Source: a virus. Taken from it: a stretch of 28,191 nt of DNA. The notes under the pieces were generated by a model, which was not told the DNA's origin, made no database searches, and worked only from the letters and a program-made list of their open reading frames with translations. The stretch lies in the IMG/VR virus record IMGVR_UViG_3300027917_000149, positions 1 through 28,191 of that record. One strand, written 5' to 3'. Shown piece by piece: positions 1 through 7,103 of this stretch. The translations under genes and the position numbers were made by a program. Numbering within the stretch: position 1 is the first letter of the stretch; each line of letters opens with the position of its first letter.

Positions 1-1
1 C

Positions 2-826
2 CGTGCTTGTAAAAAAATGGATCCATATTTTCCGGATCTAAAAAACTTTAAAGAATATCGAGAACCATTTCTTGGTGGTGGAAGTGTTGCAATTCATGTC
101 GCAAAAAAGTATCCACACCTGGATATGTGGGTGAATGATTTTTATAATCCTCTGTATAATTTCTGGTCAATTCTTCGTGATGAATCACAGGAATTGTATG
201 AAGTTTTGAAAGGATACAAAGAAGATCTTGGAGATGTTCCAGATAAAAGCGATGCTACCCCAGCAGAACTAGAAGCATACTATGAAAAAGGTAGAGAACT
301 TTTCAATGAAATGAAGGTTCAACTCAATCATCCAGAAGCAGAAGACTTCTATCGTGCAGTTGCTTTCTACATTATCAACAAGTGTAGCTTCTCTGGTCTT
401 ACCGAAAGTTCTTCTTTTTCTGGACAAGCAAGTGTTAGTAACTTCTCTATGAATGGTATCGAAAAAATCCCCGAGTATGGCAAGTTGATCAAAGATTGGA
501 AAATTACTAACTTGTCTTATGAACAACTCCTTACTGATGACAAAGAGTGCTTTACCTACCTTGATCCCCCCTACGAGATCGGAAGTAATCTTTATGGTCG
601 GAGAGGATCTATGCACAAAGGATTCGACCACGACACCTTTGCTAGCGATTGTGATCGTTTTGTCGGTCATCAACTTATATCTTACAATTCGTCGCAACTA
701 ATCAAAGATAGGTTTACTGATTGGAATGCTGCCGAGTATGACCTTACTTATACTATGAGGTCTGTTGGTGAATATATGAGAGAGCAGAAAGAACGCAAAG
801 AACTATTACTTTTTAATTATGATTGA
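2..826 (+). CDS. dam: DNA adenine methyltransferase (Dam/D12 class), 5' end cut by window edge
   Basis: Predicted N6-adenine DNA methyltransferase that transfers methyl groups from S-adenosylmethionine to adenine in phage DNA. The AdoMet-binding motif is REPFLGGGSVA near the start, and the catalytic motif is DPPYE in YLDPPYEIGSN, both typical of the D12 (Dam) class. The frame is open to the window edge, reading RACKK before the first ATG at 17. Family members normally carry a YPGGKS-type segment just before the FLGGG motif, so the true start is probably upstream and the gene is partial here; a start at 17 is possible but would remove part of the cofactor site. The 3' end overlaps gp62 by 8 nt, so the two are probably co-transcribed. 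It may protect phage DNA from restriction or mark it for other processes. Class assignment is firm; target sequence is unknown. Confidence 0.88.
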   Translation, partial: RACKKMDPYFPDLKNFKEYREPFLGGGSVAIHVAKKYPHLDMWVNDFYNPLYNFWSILRDESQELYEVLKGYKEDLGDVPDKSDATPAELEAYYEKGRELFNEMKVQLNHPEAEDFYRAVAFYIINKCSFSGLTESSSFSGQASVSNFSMNGIEKIPEYGKLIKDWKITNLSYEQLLTDDKECFTYLDPPYEIGSNLYGRRGSMHKGFDHDTFASDCDRFVGHQLISYNSSQLIKDRFTDWNAAEYDLTYTMRSVGEYMREQKERKELLLFNYD

Positions 827-1202
827 ACTTAAAGATTGGTTGAATTCAATTAATGATACTAAAAAAAATCTCATAGACGAAGATCCATCTCTTAAAAGCG
901 AATACCCACCATATATTATCAATAGATGCCTCTCTGGGCATTTAGATTGCATCTTATTTGCCAATGAAATGAATAAGCATCCTCATCTAGACAAGGATCT
1001 TCAATATTCATTTCTTATAAATACCTTGAGGAAAAAGAAGAGATTCTCTCCCTGGCTCCGTAAGGATAGTGTAAAAGATTTGGAATGTGTTAAGAAATAC
1101 TATGGTTATAGTAATGAAAAAGCATCCCAGGCTTTAAAGATCCTTAGAAATGATCAAATAAATTGGATCAAACAACGACTTGATACTGGCGGATTAAAAT
1201 GA
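819..1202 (+). CDS. 62: Clamp-loader small subunit, T4 gp62-like
   Basis: Predicted small subunit of the sliding-clamp loader. With gp44 ATPase it loads the gp45 clamp onto primer-template DNA for gp43 polymerase. Length is 127 aa, shorter than T4 gp62 (about 187) but typical of cyanophage gp62. Recognisable segments are LKDWLNSIN at the N terminus, YPPYIINRCLSGH near residue 30, and KKKRFSPWLRK near residue 75. The ATG at 819 overlaps the methyltransferase stop, and the 3' end overlaps regA by 4 nt (ATGA). The order 62-regA-43 is as in T4. The gp44 partner would be expected upstream, outside the window. Confidence 0.9.
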   Translation: MIELKDWLNSINDTKKNLIDEDPSLKSEYPPYIINRCLSGHLDCILFANEMNKHPHLDKDLQYSFLINTLRKKKRFSPWLRKDSVKDLECVKKYYGYSNEKASQALKILRNDQINWIKQRLDTGGLK

Positions 1203-1636
1203 CAAACCAAACTATTGAACCTCAAGTAAATTGGTCTCCCGATATGATGGTAGAAGTTACCCTTAGGGAACCAGACGATTTCTTAAAAGTAAGAGAAACC
1301 CTTACAAGAATTGGTGTAGCATCAAGAAAAGAAAAGAAGTTATACCAAAGTGCTCACATTCTTCACAAACAAGGAAGATATTACATCACTCATTTTAAGG
1401 AACTGTTTGCTCTTGATGGTAAACATGCAAATCTTACAGTGAACGATGTTCAACGTAGAAATCGCATCATTCGTCTTCTTTCTGATTGGGGTCTTGTAGA
1501 AGTAGTCAGTGAGGATAAGATTATGGATATTGCCCCATTGAATCAAATCAAGGTTATTGCATATAAAGAAAAAAATGAGTGGATTCTTGAGCAAAAATAT
1601 AATATCGGTGTTAAGAAAAGACTTGTTGCTGAATGA
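1199..1636 (+). CDS. regA: Translational repressor RegA
   Basis: Predicted RegA, the T4-type protein that binds ribosome-binding regions of early phage mRNAs and blocks their translation. The protein is 145 aa (T4 RegA is about 122). The motifs VEVTLREPDDFLKVRETLTRIG, read in pieces, and the central basic HILHKQGRYYITHFKELF segment match the family. It starts at the ATGA overlap with gp62, so it is likely translated by coupling, and it ends 24 nt before a strong terminator at 1661. In T4, RegA represses its own mRNA and those of clamp-loader genes; the same autocontrol is inferred here. The identification is confident. Confidence 0.92.
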   Translation: MTNQTIEPQVNWSPDMMVEVTLREPDDFLKVRETLTRIGVASRKEKKLYQSAHILHKQGRYYITHFKELFALDGKHANLTVNDVQRRNRIIRLLSDWGLVEVVSEDKIMDIAPLNQIKVIAYKEKNEWILEQKYNIGVKKRLVAE

Positions 1637-1660
1637 GTTAGGTTATTACTACAATATTTT

Positions 1661-1686
1661 GGGGGGTTTCAACACCCCCCTTTTTT
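1661..1686 (+). terminator. Intrinsic terminator after regA
   Basis: A perfect 7-bp stem GGGGGGT/ACCCCCC (1661-1667 with 1674-1680) with loop TTCAAC is followed directly by six T. It closes the dam-62-regA transcription unit and separates it from hsp20. Confidence 0.92.
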
Positions 1687-1696
1687 ATGAAAGTAT

Positions 1697-1702
1697 TATA
1701 AT
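1697..1702 (+). promoter_or_regulatory. Possible -10 element upstream of hsp20
   Basis: A perfect TATAAT lies 11 nt after the regA terminator and 61 nt before the hsp20 start. No TTGACA-like -35 is found at 16-18 nt upstream (that interval falls in the terminator stem), so this is weaker than the other promoters in the window. hsp20 follows a strong terminator and needs some promoter of its own. Confidence 0.3.
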
Positions 1703-1762
1703 TAGTAGTGGATGCCGAAAGGATCCACACAATCAAATCTCGCTTCAAAAGGAGAAGTACAT

Positions 1763-2206
1763 ATGAGTAACCTCACTACCTGGCGTTTAAACACGTCCGA
1801 TCTTCCAGCACTCTTTGATAAAATTCAAAAGTATGGACTTGGTTATGATGATTATTGGTTTGACAAATTCCGTAGTCTCCATGAGTCTACATCCAATTAT
1901 CCACCTTATAACTTAGTTCAGTTAAGCAATGTTGAATCGAAACTCGAAATCGCTCTCGCAGGGTTTAAGAAAGCAGAAGTCTTTGTATACACGCAAGACG
2001 GAAAACTCTTTGTGGAAGGACAAAAAGAAGATAAAGAAACAGAATCCACCTACGTCCACAAAGGATTGGCTCAACGATCTTTCACCAGATCTTGGACAAT
2101 CTCAGATGATACGGAAGTTAGATCAGTTGAATTTGAGGATGGGTTATTGAGTATTGTTCTTGGTAGAATTGTTCCCGAAACACATAAGAGAGTGGACTGG
2201 CTCTAA
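1763..2206 (+). CDS. hsp20: Small heat-shock protein Hsp20 (alpha-crystallin family)
   Basis: Predicted small heat-shock chaperone that holds unfolding proteins in a refoldable state; common in T4-like cyanophages. The 147-aa protein has an N-terminal arm (1-45) and an alpha-crystallin domain (about 46-140) with YPPYNLVQ, AGFKKAEVFVYTQDGKL, GLAQRSFTRSWTI and FEDGLLSIVLGRIVPE, the usual strand order. The start at 1763 is chosen for the AAAGGAG site 8 nt upstream; an in-frame upstream ATG at 1712 lacks one. The gene sits alone between two terminators (1661 and 2247), so it appears to be its own transcription unit. Role in protecting host photosystem or phage assembly proteins is inferred. Confidence 0.92.
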   Translation: MSNLTTWRLNTSDLPALFDKIQKYGLGYDDYWFDKFRSLHESTSNYPPYNLVQLSNVESKLEIALAGFKKAEVFVYTQDGKLFVEGQKEDKETESTYVHKGLAQRSFTRSWTISDDTEVRSVEFEDGLLSIVLGRIVPETHKRVDWL

Positions 2207-2222
2207 ATATAGTGGGCTACCC

Positions 2223-2239
2223 CCGACGACTATCGTCGG
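2223..2239 (+). promoter_or_regulatory. Stem-loop between hsp20 and its terminator
   Basis: Perfect 7-bp inverted repeat CCGACGA/TCGTCGG around a CTA loop, 16 nt after the hsp20 stop. It has no T tract, so it is not itself a terminator. It may stabilise the hsp20 mRNA 3' end or assist the hairpin that follows. Confidence 0.6.
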
Positions 2240-2246
2240 CGCACAC

Positions 2247-2290
2247 GGAGGGGAACTGGCAAAATCCAGTTGACACCCCTCCATTTTTTT
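2247..2290 (+). terminator. Intrinsic terminator after hsp20, overlapping a promoter
   Basis: Outer stem GGAGGGG (2247-2253) with CCCCTCC (2276-2282), inner stem AACTGG (2254-2259) with CCAGTT (2266-2271), a GACA bulge at 2272-2275, then a run of seven T (2284-2290). The 3' arm contains the TTGACA of the next promoter. Confidence 0.88.
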
Positions 2291-2298
2291 GTTAAAAT
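2270..2298 (+). promoter_or_regulatory. Sigma70-type early promoter for the polymerase operon
   Basis: TTGACA at 2270-2275, 17-nt spacer, TAAAAT at 2293-2298. Start of transcription is expected near 2305, 15 nt before the first gene. The -35 lies in the 3' arm of the hsp20 terminator and the terminator T tract forms most of the spacer, so the two elements are fused. It likely drives 2320 through gp43 and onward. Confidence 0.8.
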
Positions 2299-2319
2299 GA
2301 ACAGAGGTATTTAAAGAAC

Positions 2320-2682
2320 ATGACTGTACAAGTTGTTTTGCTAAAATCTGGAGAACAGATTATATCTGATGTTAATGGAATGTTCAGCAAGGAAAATGAT
2401 GAACTCGTTAAGTATCAACTTAATAAACCGTGTCAGGTCATTATTAATGGGGAATTTCGCGTTACGGAACCTCAGGAAGAACCAAAGGAAAATCAAATGA
2501 GTGTTTCTCTCTATCCTTGGCCAGCATTAACTGATGATCTACAAGTAGAAGTGTTTGTTTCCGATACTATAACTAGGGTAAATCCATCGGCAAGTCTTAA
2601 AGAAATGTATGAAACGCAGGTATTGAACAATGAAGGAAGAAAAGAAGCAACCGAATCTGATAATGATGGTTCTGCTGACTAA
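2320..2682 (+). CDS. Small Sm-like-fold candidate protein, copy 1
   Basis: A 120-aa protein of unknown function. It begins VQVVLLKSGEQIISDV, has a central YQLNKPCQVI, a PWPALTDD segment, then VEVFVSDTITRVNPSASLKEMYE, and ends in an acidic tail. This order (start strand with LxxGE, K/NPC strand, PW loop, strand before NPS, then helix) resembles an Sm/LSm-like family known from cyanophages; one such protein of putative cyanophage origin has a solved structure. If right it may form rings and bind RNA, but that is inference. It is the first gene after the promoter at 2270 and overlaps the next, related gene. Sure it is a gene; fold moderately likely; function unknown. Confidence 0.75.
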   Translation: MTVQVVLLKSGEQIISDVNGMFSKENDELVKYQLNKPCQVIINGEFRVTEPQEEPKENQMSVSLYPWPALTDDLQVEVFVSDTITRVNPSASLKEMYETQVLNNEGRKEATESDNDGSAD

Positions 2683-2923
2683 TGGTCAGTTGTTGATTAC
2701 AGAAATTGAAGAGATTCCTGGTGCTGATATTGGTGAGAGAGATTGTAAACTCACCAATCCTTGCTTAATGAACCAGTCCAGTGCAAATATTGATGGACCT
2801 TGGATGCAAGATTATGCACCACCAGGTCACAACTGGTTTGAAATTCATTCAGACCAGATTGTGACAATGTTTAAACCCAGAGCAACACTCCTAGAAAAAT
2901 ACGCCGAAGAACTTATCAAATGA
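2663..2923 (+). CDS. Small Sm-like-fold candidate protein, copy 2
   Basis: An 86-aa protein related in layout to the gene before it: MVLLTNGQLLITEI, then CKLTNPCLMN, a PWMQDYAPPGH loop, HSDQIVTMFKPRATLLEKYAEE at the end. The LLxxG start, the NPC strand, the PW loop and the terminal P(R/S)AxLxExY helix occur in the same order in both, so I read them as tandem paralogues. The start at 2663 (or 2666) is chosen because it places the first strand at the N terminus as in copy 1. An upstream in-frame ATG at 2630 gives 97 aa and would overlap copy 1 by 53 nt. The stop overlaps the gp43 start by 4 nt (ATGA), so translation is probably coupled to the polymerase. Confidence 0.72.
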   Translation: MMVLLTNGQLLITEIEEIPGADIGERDCKLTNPCLMNQSSANIDGPWMQDYAPPGHNWFEIHSDQIVTMFKPRATLLEKYAEELIK

Positions 2924-5433
2924 GGTTTTACACTAACGTGAAAATGATCGGGAATCGTTTCCTGGTCCGTGGTTATGAAAATGGTGAAAGCGTTAAGTTT
3001 AAAGAAGAATATTCTCCAACTTTATTTGTAAAATCTAATAAAGAAACTGAGTATAAAACTCTTGAGGGGGAGTATGTTAAAGCAGTTCAACCCGGTTCCG
3101 TGAAAGAATCACGGGACTTTCTTAATGAGTATAAAGGTGTTCATAATTTTCCTATCTATGGGCAGGAAAAATTTATCTATCAATACATCTCTGACAAATA
3201 TCCAGAAGATGAAATAAAATTTGATATTAGTAAAATCAAAGTTTATACGATTGATATTGAAACCACAACAGAGCAAGGATTTCCAGATCCTAAAGAATGT
3301 ATCGAAGAAATTCTTCTGATTACAATTCAGGATTATAATACAAAGCAGATTATAACGTGGGGAGTTCATCCATTTGATAATAAGCAAGATAATGTTCAAT
3401 ATATTCAATGTAAATCCGAACAAGATCTTCTTAATAAATTTCTAGTTTATTGGGAAAATAATATTCCTGATATTGTTACTGGTTGGAACATTGAGTTTTT
3501 CGATGTTCCATACATTTGTGGTCGTCTTCAAAGAGTTCTGGGAGAAAAGAGAGCAAAAAGTTTTTCTCCTTGGGGATTAGTAACCAGAGAAGAAGTTGAG
3601 ATTTTTAATAAAACACAAGTCAAATATGATCTTGGTGGGTTATCTCAACTTGACTATCTCGCCATGTATAAAAAGTTTACTTATAAGGCACAAGAATCTT
3701 ATCGACTAGATTATATTGCAAGTGTTGAACTTGGTCAGAAAAAACTTGATCACTCCGAGTTTGATACATTTAAAGATTTCTATACCAATGGATGGCAAAA
3801 GTTCGTCGAATATAACATTATTGACGTAGAACTTGTTGACAGATTGGAAGAAAAAATGAAACTTATCGAACTTGTTTTGAAGATGTCATTTGATGCAAAG
3901 GTAAACTTTGAAGATGTTTTCTATCAAGTTCGCATGTGGGATGCTATTATATACAACTTTCTGAAGAAAAAGAACATTGTTATTCCACCAAATAAGAAAG
4001 AAGAAAAGGATGAAAAGTATGAGGGTGCTTATGTTAAAGAACCTATTCCGGGATCTTATGACTGGGTGGTGTCTTTTGACCTCAACTCCCTATACCCTCA
4101 CCTCATTATGCAATACAATATCTCGCCAGAAACTCTTCTGGATGAGAGGCATCCAACGATAAATGTTAATAAGGTTTTGAATAAAAGTTTGGACCTTAGC
4201 GAATATTCAGATTATGCTGTGTGTGCTAATGGTGCTATGTTCCGCAAGGATATTCATGGATTCCTTCCTGAATTGATGGAAAAGATATACCAAGAGAGGA
4301 AGGGGTATAAGAAAAAAATGCTCCAGGTCGAGCAAGAATATGTTAATACCAAAAATCCCGAGTTATTGAAAGAGATTGCTAAGTGGAATAACTTCCAGAT
4401 GGCACGTAAGATTCAACTGAACTCTGCTTATGGTGCTGTTGGAAATCAGTATTTTAGATATTACAAGATTGAAAATGCCGAAGCAGTTACTCTTTCTGGA
4501 AAGGTTTCTATTCAGTGGATTATGAACGCAGTCAATCAATATCTGAATCAAATTCTAAAAACTGGAGATACTGATTATGTGATTGCTTCTGACACTGACT
4601 CCCTTTATATTACATTAGGTCCTTTGGTTGATAAAGTTTTTAAAGGTAAAGAGAAAAATACCGAAAAGATCGTCAACTTTATTGATAAAGCATGTAAAAC
4701 ACAGTTTGAAGATTACATTGAAAAATCTTATACTGAGTTGGCAGATTACGTAAATGCCTATGATCAGAAGATGGTCATGAAACGAGAGTGTATTGCTGAA
4801 CGTGGAATCTGGACTGCAAAGAAAAGATATATTCTTAGTGTTTGGAATAGTGAAGGCACTAGTTATCTCAATAGTGGATATAAGTTGAAGGTTAAGGGCA
4901 TGGAATCTGTCAAGTCATCAACTCCAGGTGTTTGTCGTGAAATGTTGAAAAGTGCTTATAAGATTTTGTTGGAAGGAACAAACGATGAAGTGATCGAATA
5001 TATTGAAAAATGTCGTGAACGATTTAATCAATGTTCAGTCGAAGAAGTTTCTTTCCCCAGATCTATCTCAGATGTGGTAAAATGGAGATCATCATCCACC
5101 ATTTATCTTAAAGGAACTGGAAAAGGATGTCCTATTCATGTCAGAGGAGCACTTCTCTTCAACCACCATATTAAAGAGAACAATCTGACTCATAAATACT
5201 CACTGATTCAAAATGGGGAAAAAGTCAAGTATTGCTATTTGAAAATGCCAAACCCTATACATGAGAATGTAATTACATTTATTCAAGATTTTCCTAAAGA
5301 ACTTGGGTTGAATAATTACGTTGATTATGACATTCAATTTACTAAAGGATTTCTTGATCCTCTCAAGATTATTTTAAATGCAATTGGATGGGAATCTGAA
5401 AAAACTGCGTCACTGATGGATTTTTTTGCATGA
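2920..5433 (+). CDS. 43: Replicative DNA polymerase, family B, T4 gp43-like
   Basis: Predicted phage replicative DNA polymerase with 3'-5' proofreading. At 837 aa it is slightly shorter than T4 gp43 (898). Exonuclease motifs: DIE at 112-114, NIEFFD at 190-195, and Y298-x3-D302 in YNIIDVE. Polymerase motifs: A, DLNSLYP at 387-393; B, KIQLNSAYG at 497-505; C, SDTDS at 557-561. All catalytic acidic residues are present. The final residues LMDFFA look like a clamp-binding tail for gp45, as in T4. It overlaps the Sm-like gene upstream and a 43-aa gene downstream by ATGA-type junctions, so it sits in one operon with uvsX and gp41. No sign of an intron or split. Confidence 0.98.
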   Translation: MRFYTNVKMIGNRFLVRGYENGESVKFKEEYSPTLFVKSNKETEYKTLEGEYVKAVQPGSVKESRDFLNEYKGVHNFPIYGQEKFIYQYISDKYPEDEIKFDISKIKVYTIDIETTTEQGFPDPKECIEEILLITIQDYNTKQIITWGVHPFDNKQDNVQYIQCKSEQDLLNKFLVYWENNIPDIVTGWNIEFFDVPYICGRLQRVLGEKRAKSFSPWGLVTREEVEIFNKTQVKYDLGGLSQLDYLAMYKKFTYKAQESYRLDYIASVELGQKKLDHSEFDTFKDFYTNGWQKFVEYNIIDVELVDRLEEKMKLIELVLKMSFDAKVNFEDVFYQVRMWDAIIYNFLKKKNIVIPPNKKEEKDEKYEGAYVKEPIPGSYDWVVSFDLNSLYPHLIMQYNISPETLLDERHPTINVNKVLNKSLDLSEYSDYAVCANGAMFRKDIHGFLPELMEKIYQERKGYKKKMLQVEQEYVNTKNPELLKEIAKWNNFQMARKIQLNSAYGAVGNQYFRYYKIENAEAVTLSGKVSIQWIMNAVNQYLNQILKTGDTDYVIASDTDSLYITLGPLVDKVFKGKEKNTEKIVNFIDKACKTQFEDYIEKSYTELADYVNAYDQKMVMKRECIAERGIWTAKKRYILSVWNSEGTSYLNSGYKLKVKGMESVKSSTPGVCREMLKSAYKILLEGTNDEVIEYIEKCRERFNQCSVEEVSFPRSISDVVKWRSSSTIYLKGTGKGCPIHVRGALLFNHHIKENNLTHKYSLIQNGEKVKYCYLKMPNPIHENVITFIQDFPKELGLNNYVDYDIQFTKGFLDPLKIILNAIGWESEKTASLMDFFA

Positions 5434-5561
5434 TAGAATTACCCATAGACAAACAAGAATTTGATATTATTCTTAAGTTACTTGAGAAACATAAAGGAGA
5501 TCATTGGAGTCTATGGTCAAAAATATGGTCTTATAAAATGAACGTGTTAAACAAGGAGTAA
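5430..5561 (+). CDS. 43-aa hypothetical protein between gp43 and uvsX
   Basis: Begins at the ATGA overlap with the gp43 stop and ends just 2 nt before the uvsX start. It reads MIELPIDKQEFDIILKLL and continues with a Trp-rich middle (HWSLWSKIW). No known domain is visible. Tight coupling to gp43 and to uvsX, whose ribosome-binding site (AAGGAG) lies inside its last codons, supports it being translated. A small ORF at this position is, from memory, common in cyanophages, but the function is unknown. Confidence 0.65.
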   Translation: MIELPIDKQEFDIILKLLEKHKGDHWSLWSKIWSYKMNVLNKE

Positions 5562-5563
5562 TT

Positions 5564-6568
5564 ATGGATTTTCTTAAAGATATTATTAAAGAAGTTGGTG
5601 ATGAGCACACTAAGTTAGCTGCTGAGATTGATGAAACTGAAACATTTGTTGATACAGGTTCATACATTTTTAATGCACTGGTTTCAGGCAGTCTATTTGG
5701 CGGTGTATCTGGGAATAAGATTACTGCTATTGCTGGAGAGTCTTCTACTGGAAAGACTTTCTTCAGTCTCGCCGTTGTTAAGAATTTTCTCGATACCAAT
5801 CCCGATGGGTATTGTCTCTATTTTGATTCTGAGGCAGCTATCAACAAGTCACTTTTAGAGAGTCGTGGAGTTGATTTAAATCGAACTGTTGTTGTTCCCG
5901 TGGTGACTATTGAGGAGTTCCGTGGCAAGGCACTCAAGATGGTTGACATGTACTTAAAAAAACCTGAAGGAGAACGCAATCCTTGCATAATGGTCTTAGA
6001 CTCTTTAGGAATGCTCTCAACTGAGAAGGAGATCACTGACGCACTCAACGACAAACAAGTCCGTGACATGACCAAATCGCAACTGGTCAAGGGTGCTTTC
6101 AGAATGCTTACTTTGAAGTTGGGACAAGCAAAAATCCCCATGATCGTAACCAATCACACTTATGACGTTATCGGTGCTTATGTTCCTACAAAAGAAATGG
6201 GTGGTGGTTCTGGTCTCAAGTACGCCAGTTCTACTATCATTCATCTCAGCAAGAAAAAAGAAAAAGATGGAACAGAAGTCATTGGAAATGTTATCAAAGC
6301 AAAGACTGCTAAGTCGCGTTTGAGTAAGGAAAATAAAGATGTTGAAGTTCGTCTGTATTACGATGAGCGTGGTCTTGATCGATATTATGGTCTTCTTGAA
6401 CTCGGTGAACTTGGAGGTTTATGGAAAAACATTGCTGGACGTTATGAAATAGATGGCAAAAAAGTATACGCCAAGGCAATTTACAAAGAACCTGAGAAGT
6501 ATTTTACTTCCGAGGTAATGGAAAAACTCGATGTGATTGCTCAAGGTGAATTTAAATATGGACAGTAA
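5564..6568 (+). CDS. uvsX: RecA-like recombinase UvsX
   Basis: Predicted strand-exchange protein for recombination-dependent replication and repair. The 334-aa protein has Walker A GESSTGKT (58-65), Walker B IMVLDSLG (142-149) and an L2-like loop MGGGSGLKYASS (212-223), as in T4 UvsX and RecA. A strong AAGGAG site lies 6 nt upstream of the ATG. It follows gp43 in the same operon; its last codons overlap the next gene by 11 nt. It would load on gp32-coated single strands with UvsY, which is not seen in this window. Confidence 0.96.
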   Translation: MDFLKDIIKEVGDEHTKLAAEIDETETFVDTGSYIFNALVSGSLFGGVSGNKITAIAGESSTGKTFFSLAVVKNFLDTNPDGYCLYFDSEAAINKSLLESRGVDLNRTVVVPVVTIEEFRGKALKMVDMYLKKPEGERNPCIMVLDSLGMLSTEKEITDALNDKQVRDMTKSQLVKGAFRMLTLKLGQAKIPMIVTNHTYDVIGAYVPTKEMGGGSGLKYASSTIIHLSKKKEKDGTEVIGNVIKAKTAKSRLSKENKDVEVRLYYDERGLDRYYGLLELGELGGLWKNIAGRYEIDGKKVYAKAIYKEPEKYFTSEVMEKLDVIAQGEFKYGQ

Positions 6569-7103
6569 AGATTTTATTTTACAGATAGATGATGCTTTTT
6601 CTCAGCATTCTTGCCAGCAGATAATAAATTTATTTGGAAATAATCCTGGGAAAGAAAGAATAGAGCAAGGTGGTGCTCCCAACTTTACTCAATTAAATAT
6701 TAGTCAACATCTTCCAGATTTGGTTGATCCTATATCTGCAAGCGTCGTTAGTCATTTGGAACAGTATGAGGAAAAGTTTGAGAAGTTTACTGCATTTTTT
6801 CCGGAAGATATATGTCTTGAAGAATTTCGTATAAAGTGCTATGATTCTGCAAGGAGAGATCGATTCGACCTTCATGTTGATGTGACGGATCAAGATTCGT
6901 CTGTTAGAATGCTTGCGTTTCTCTATTATTTAAATGATGACTTTACTGGAGGACTAACTATTTTTCCGGATCACGATTTGATAGTTACTCCTAAAACAGG
7001 ATCAGTAATTATATTTCCACCTACTTGGCAGTATCCCCATAAAGGGACACCTGTAAGAACAGGTAAAAAATACATCTTGTCAACCTACTTGCATTATTAT
7101 TGA
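6558..7103 (+). CDS. 2-oxoglutarate/Fe(II)-dependent dioxygenase (prolyl 4-hydroxylase-like)
   Basis: Predicted non-haem iron oxygenase using 2-oxoglutarate and O2. The 181-aa protein keeps the full iron and cosubstrate set: H106-x-D108 in DLHVD, distal H161 in YPHKG, and K171 ten residues later, the spacing used by prolyl 4-hydroxylases to bind 2-oxoglutarate. The GGxTIFPDHD and GSVIIFPP strands are typical. Start at 6558 overlaps uvsX by 11 nt; an upstream in-frame TTG at 6537 would lengthen the overlap with no benefit. The stop overlaps the gp41 start. Such oxygenases recur in cyanophages, but the substrate (protein, nucleic acid or metabolite) cannot be told from sequence. Its place inside a replication operon hints at a nucleic-acid-linked role; that is inference. 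Confidence 0.88.
   Translation: MDSKDFILQIDDAFSQHSCQQIINLFGNNPGKERIEQGGAPNFTQLNISQHLPDLVDPISASVVSHLEQYEEKFEKFTAFFPEDICLEEFRIKCYDSARRDRFDLHVDVTDQDSSVRMLAFLYYLNDDFTGGLTIFPDHDLIVTPKTGSVIIFPPTWQYPHKGTPVRTGKKYILSTYLHYY

Noticed and set aside
269-697. Minus-strand 142-codon frame opposite the DNA methylase
   Set aside because: Overlaps fully the motif-bearing methylase; composition is that of a shadow frame with no recognisable domain.
1016-1023. TATAAATA inside gp62
   Set aside because: It lies in coding sequence with no gene start within 150 nt downstream; most likely chance in AT-rich DNA.
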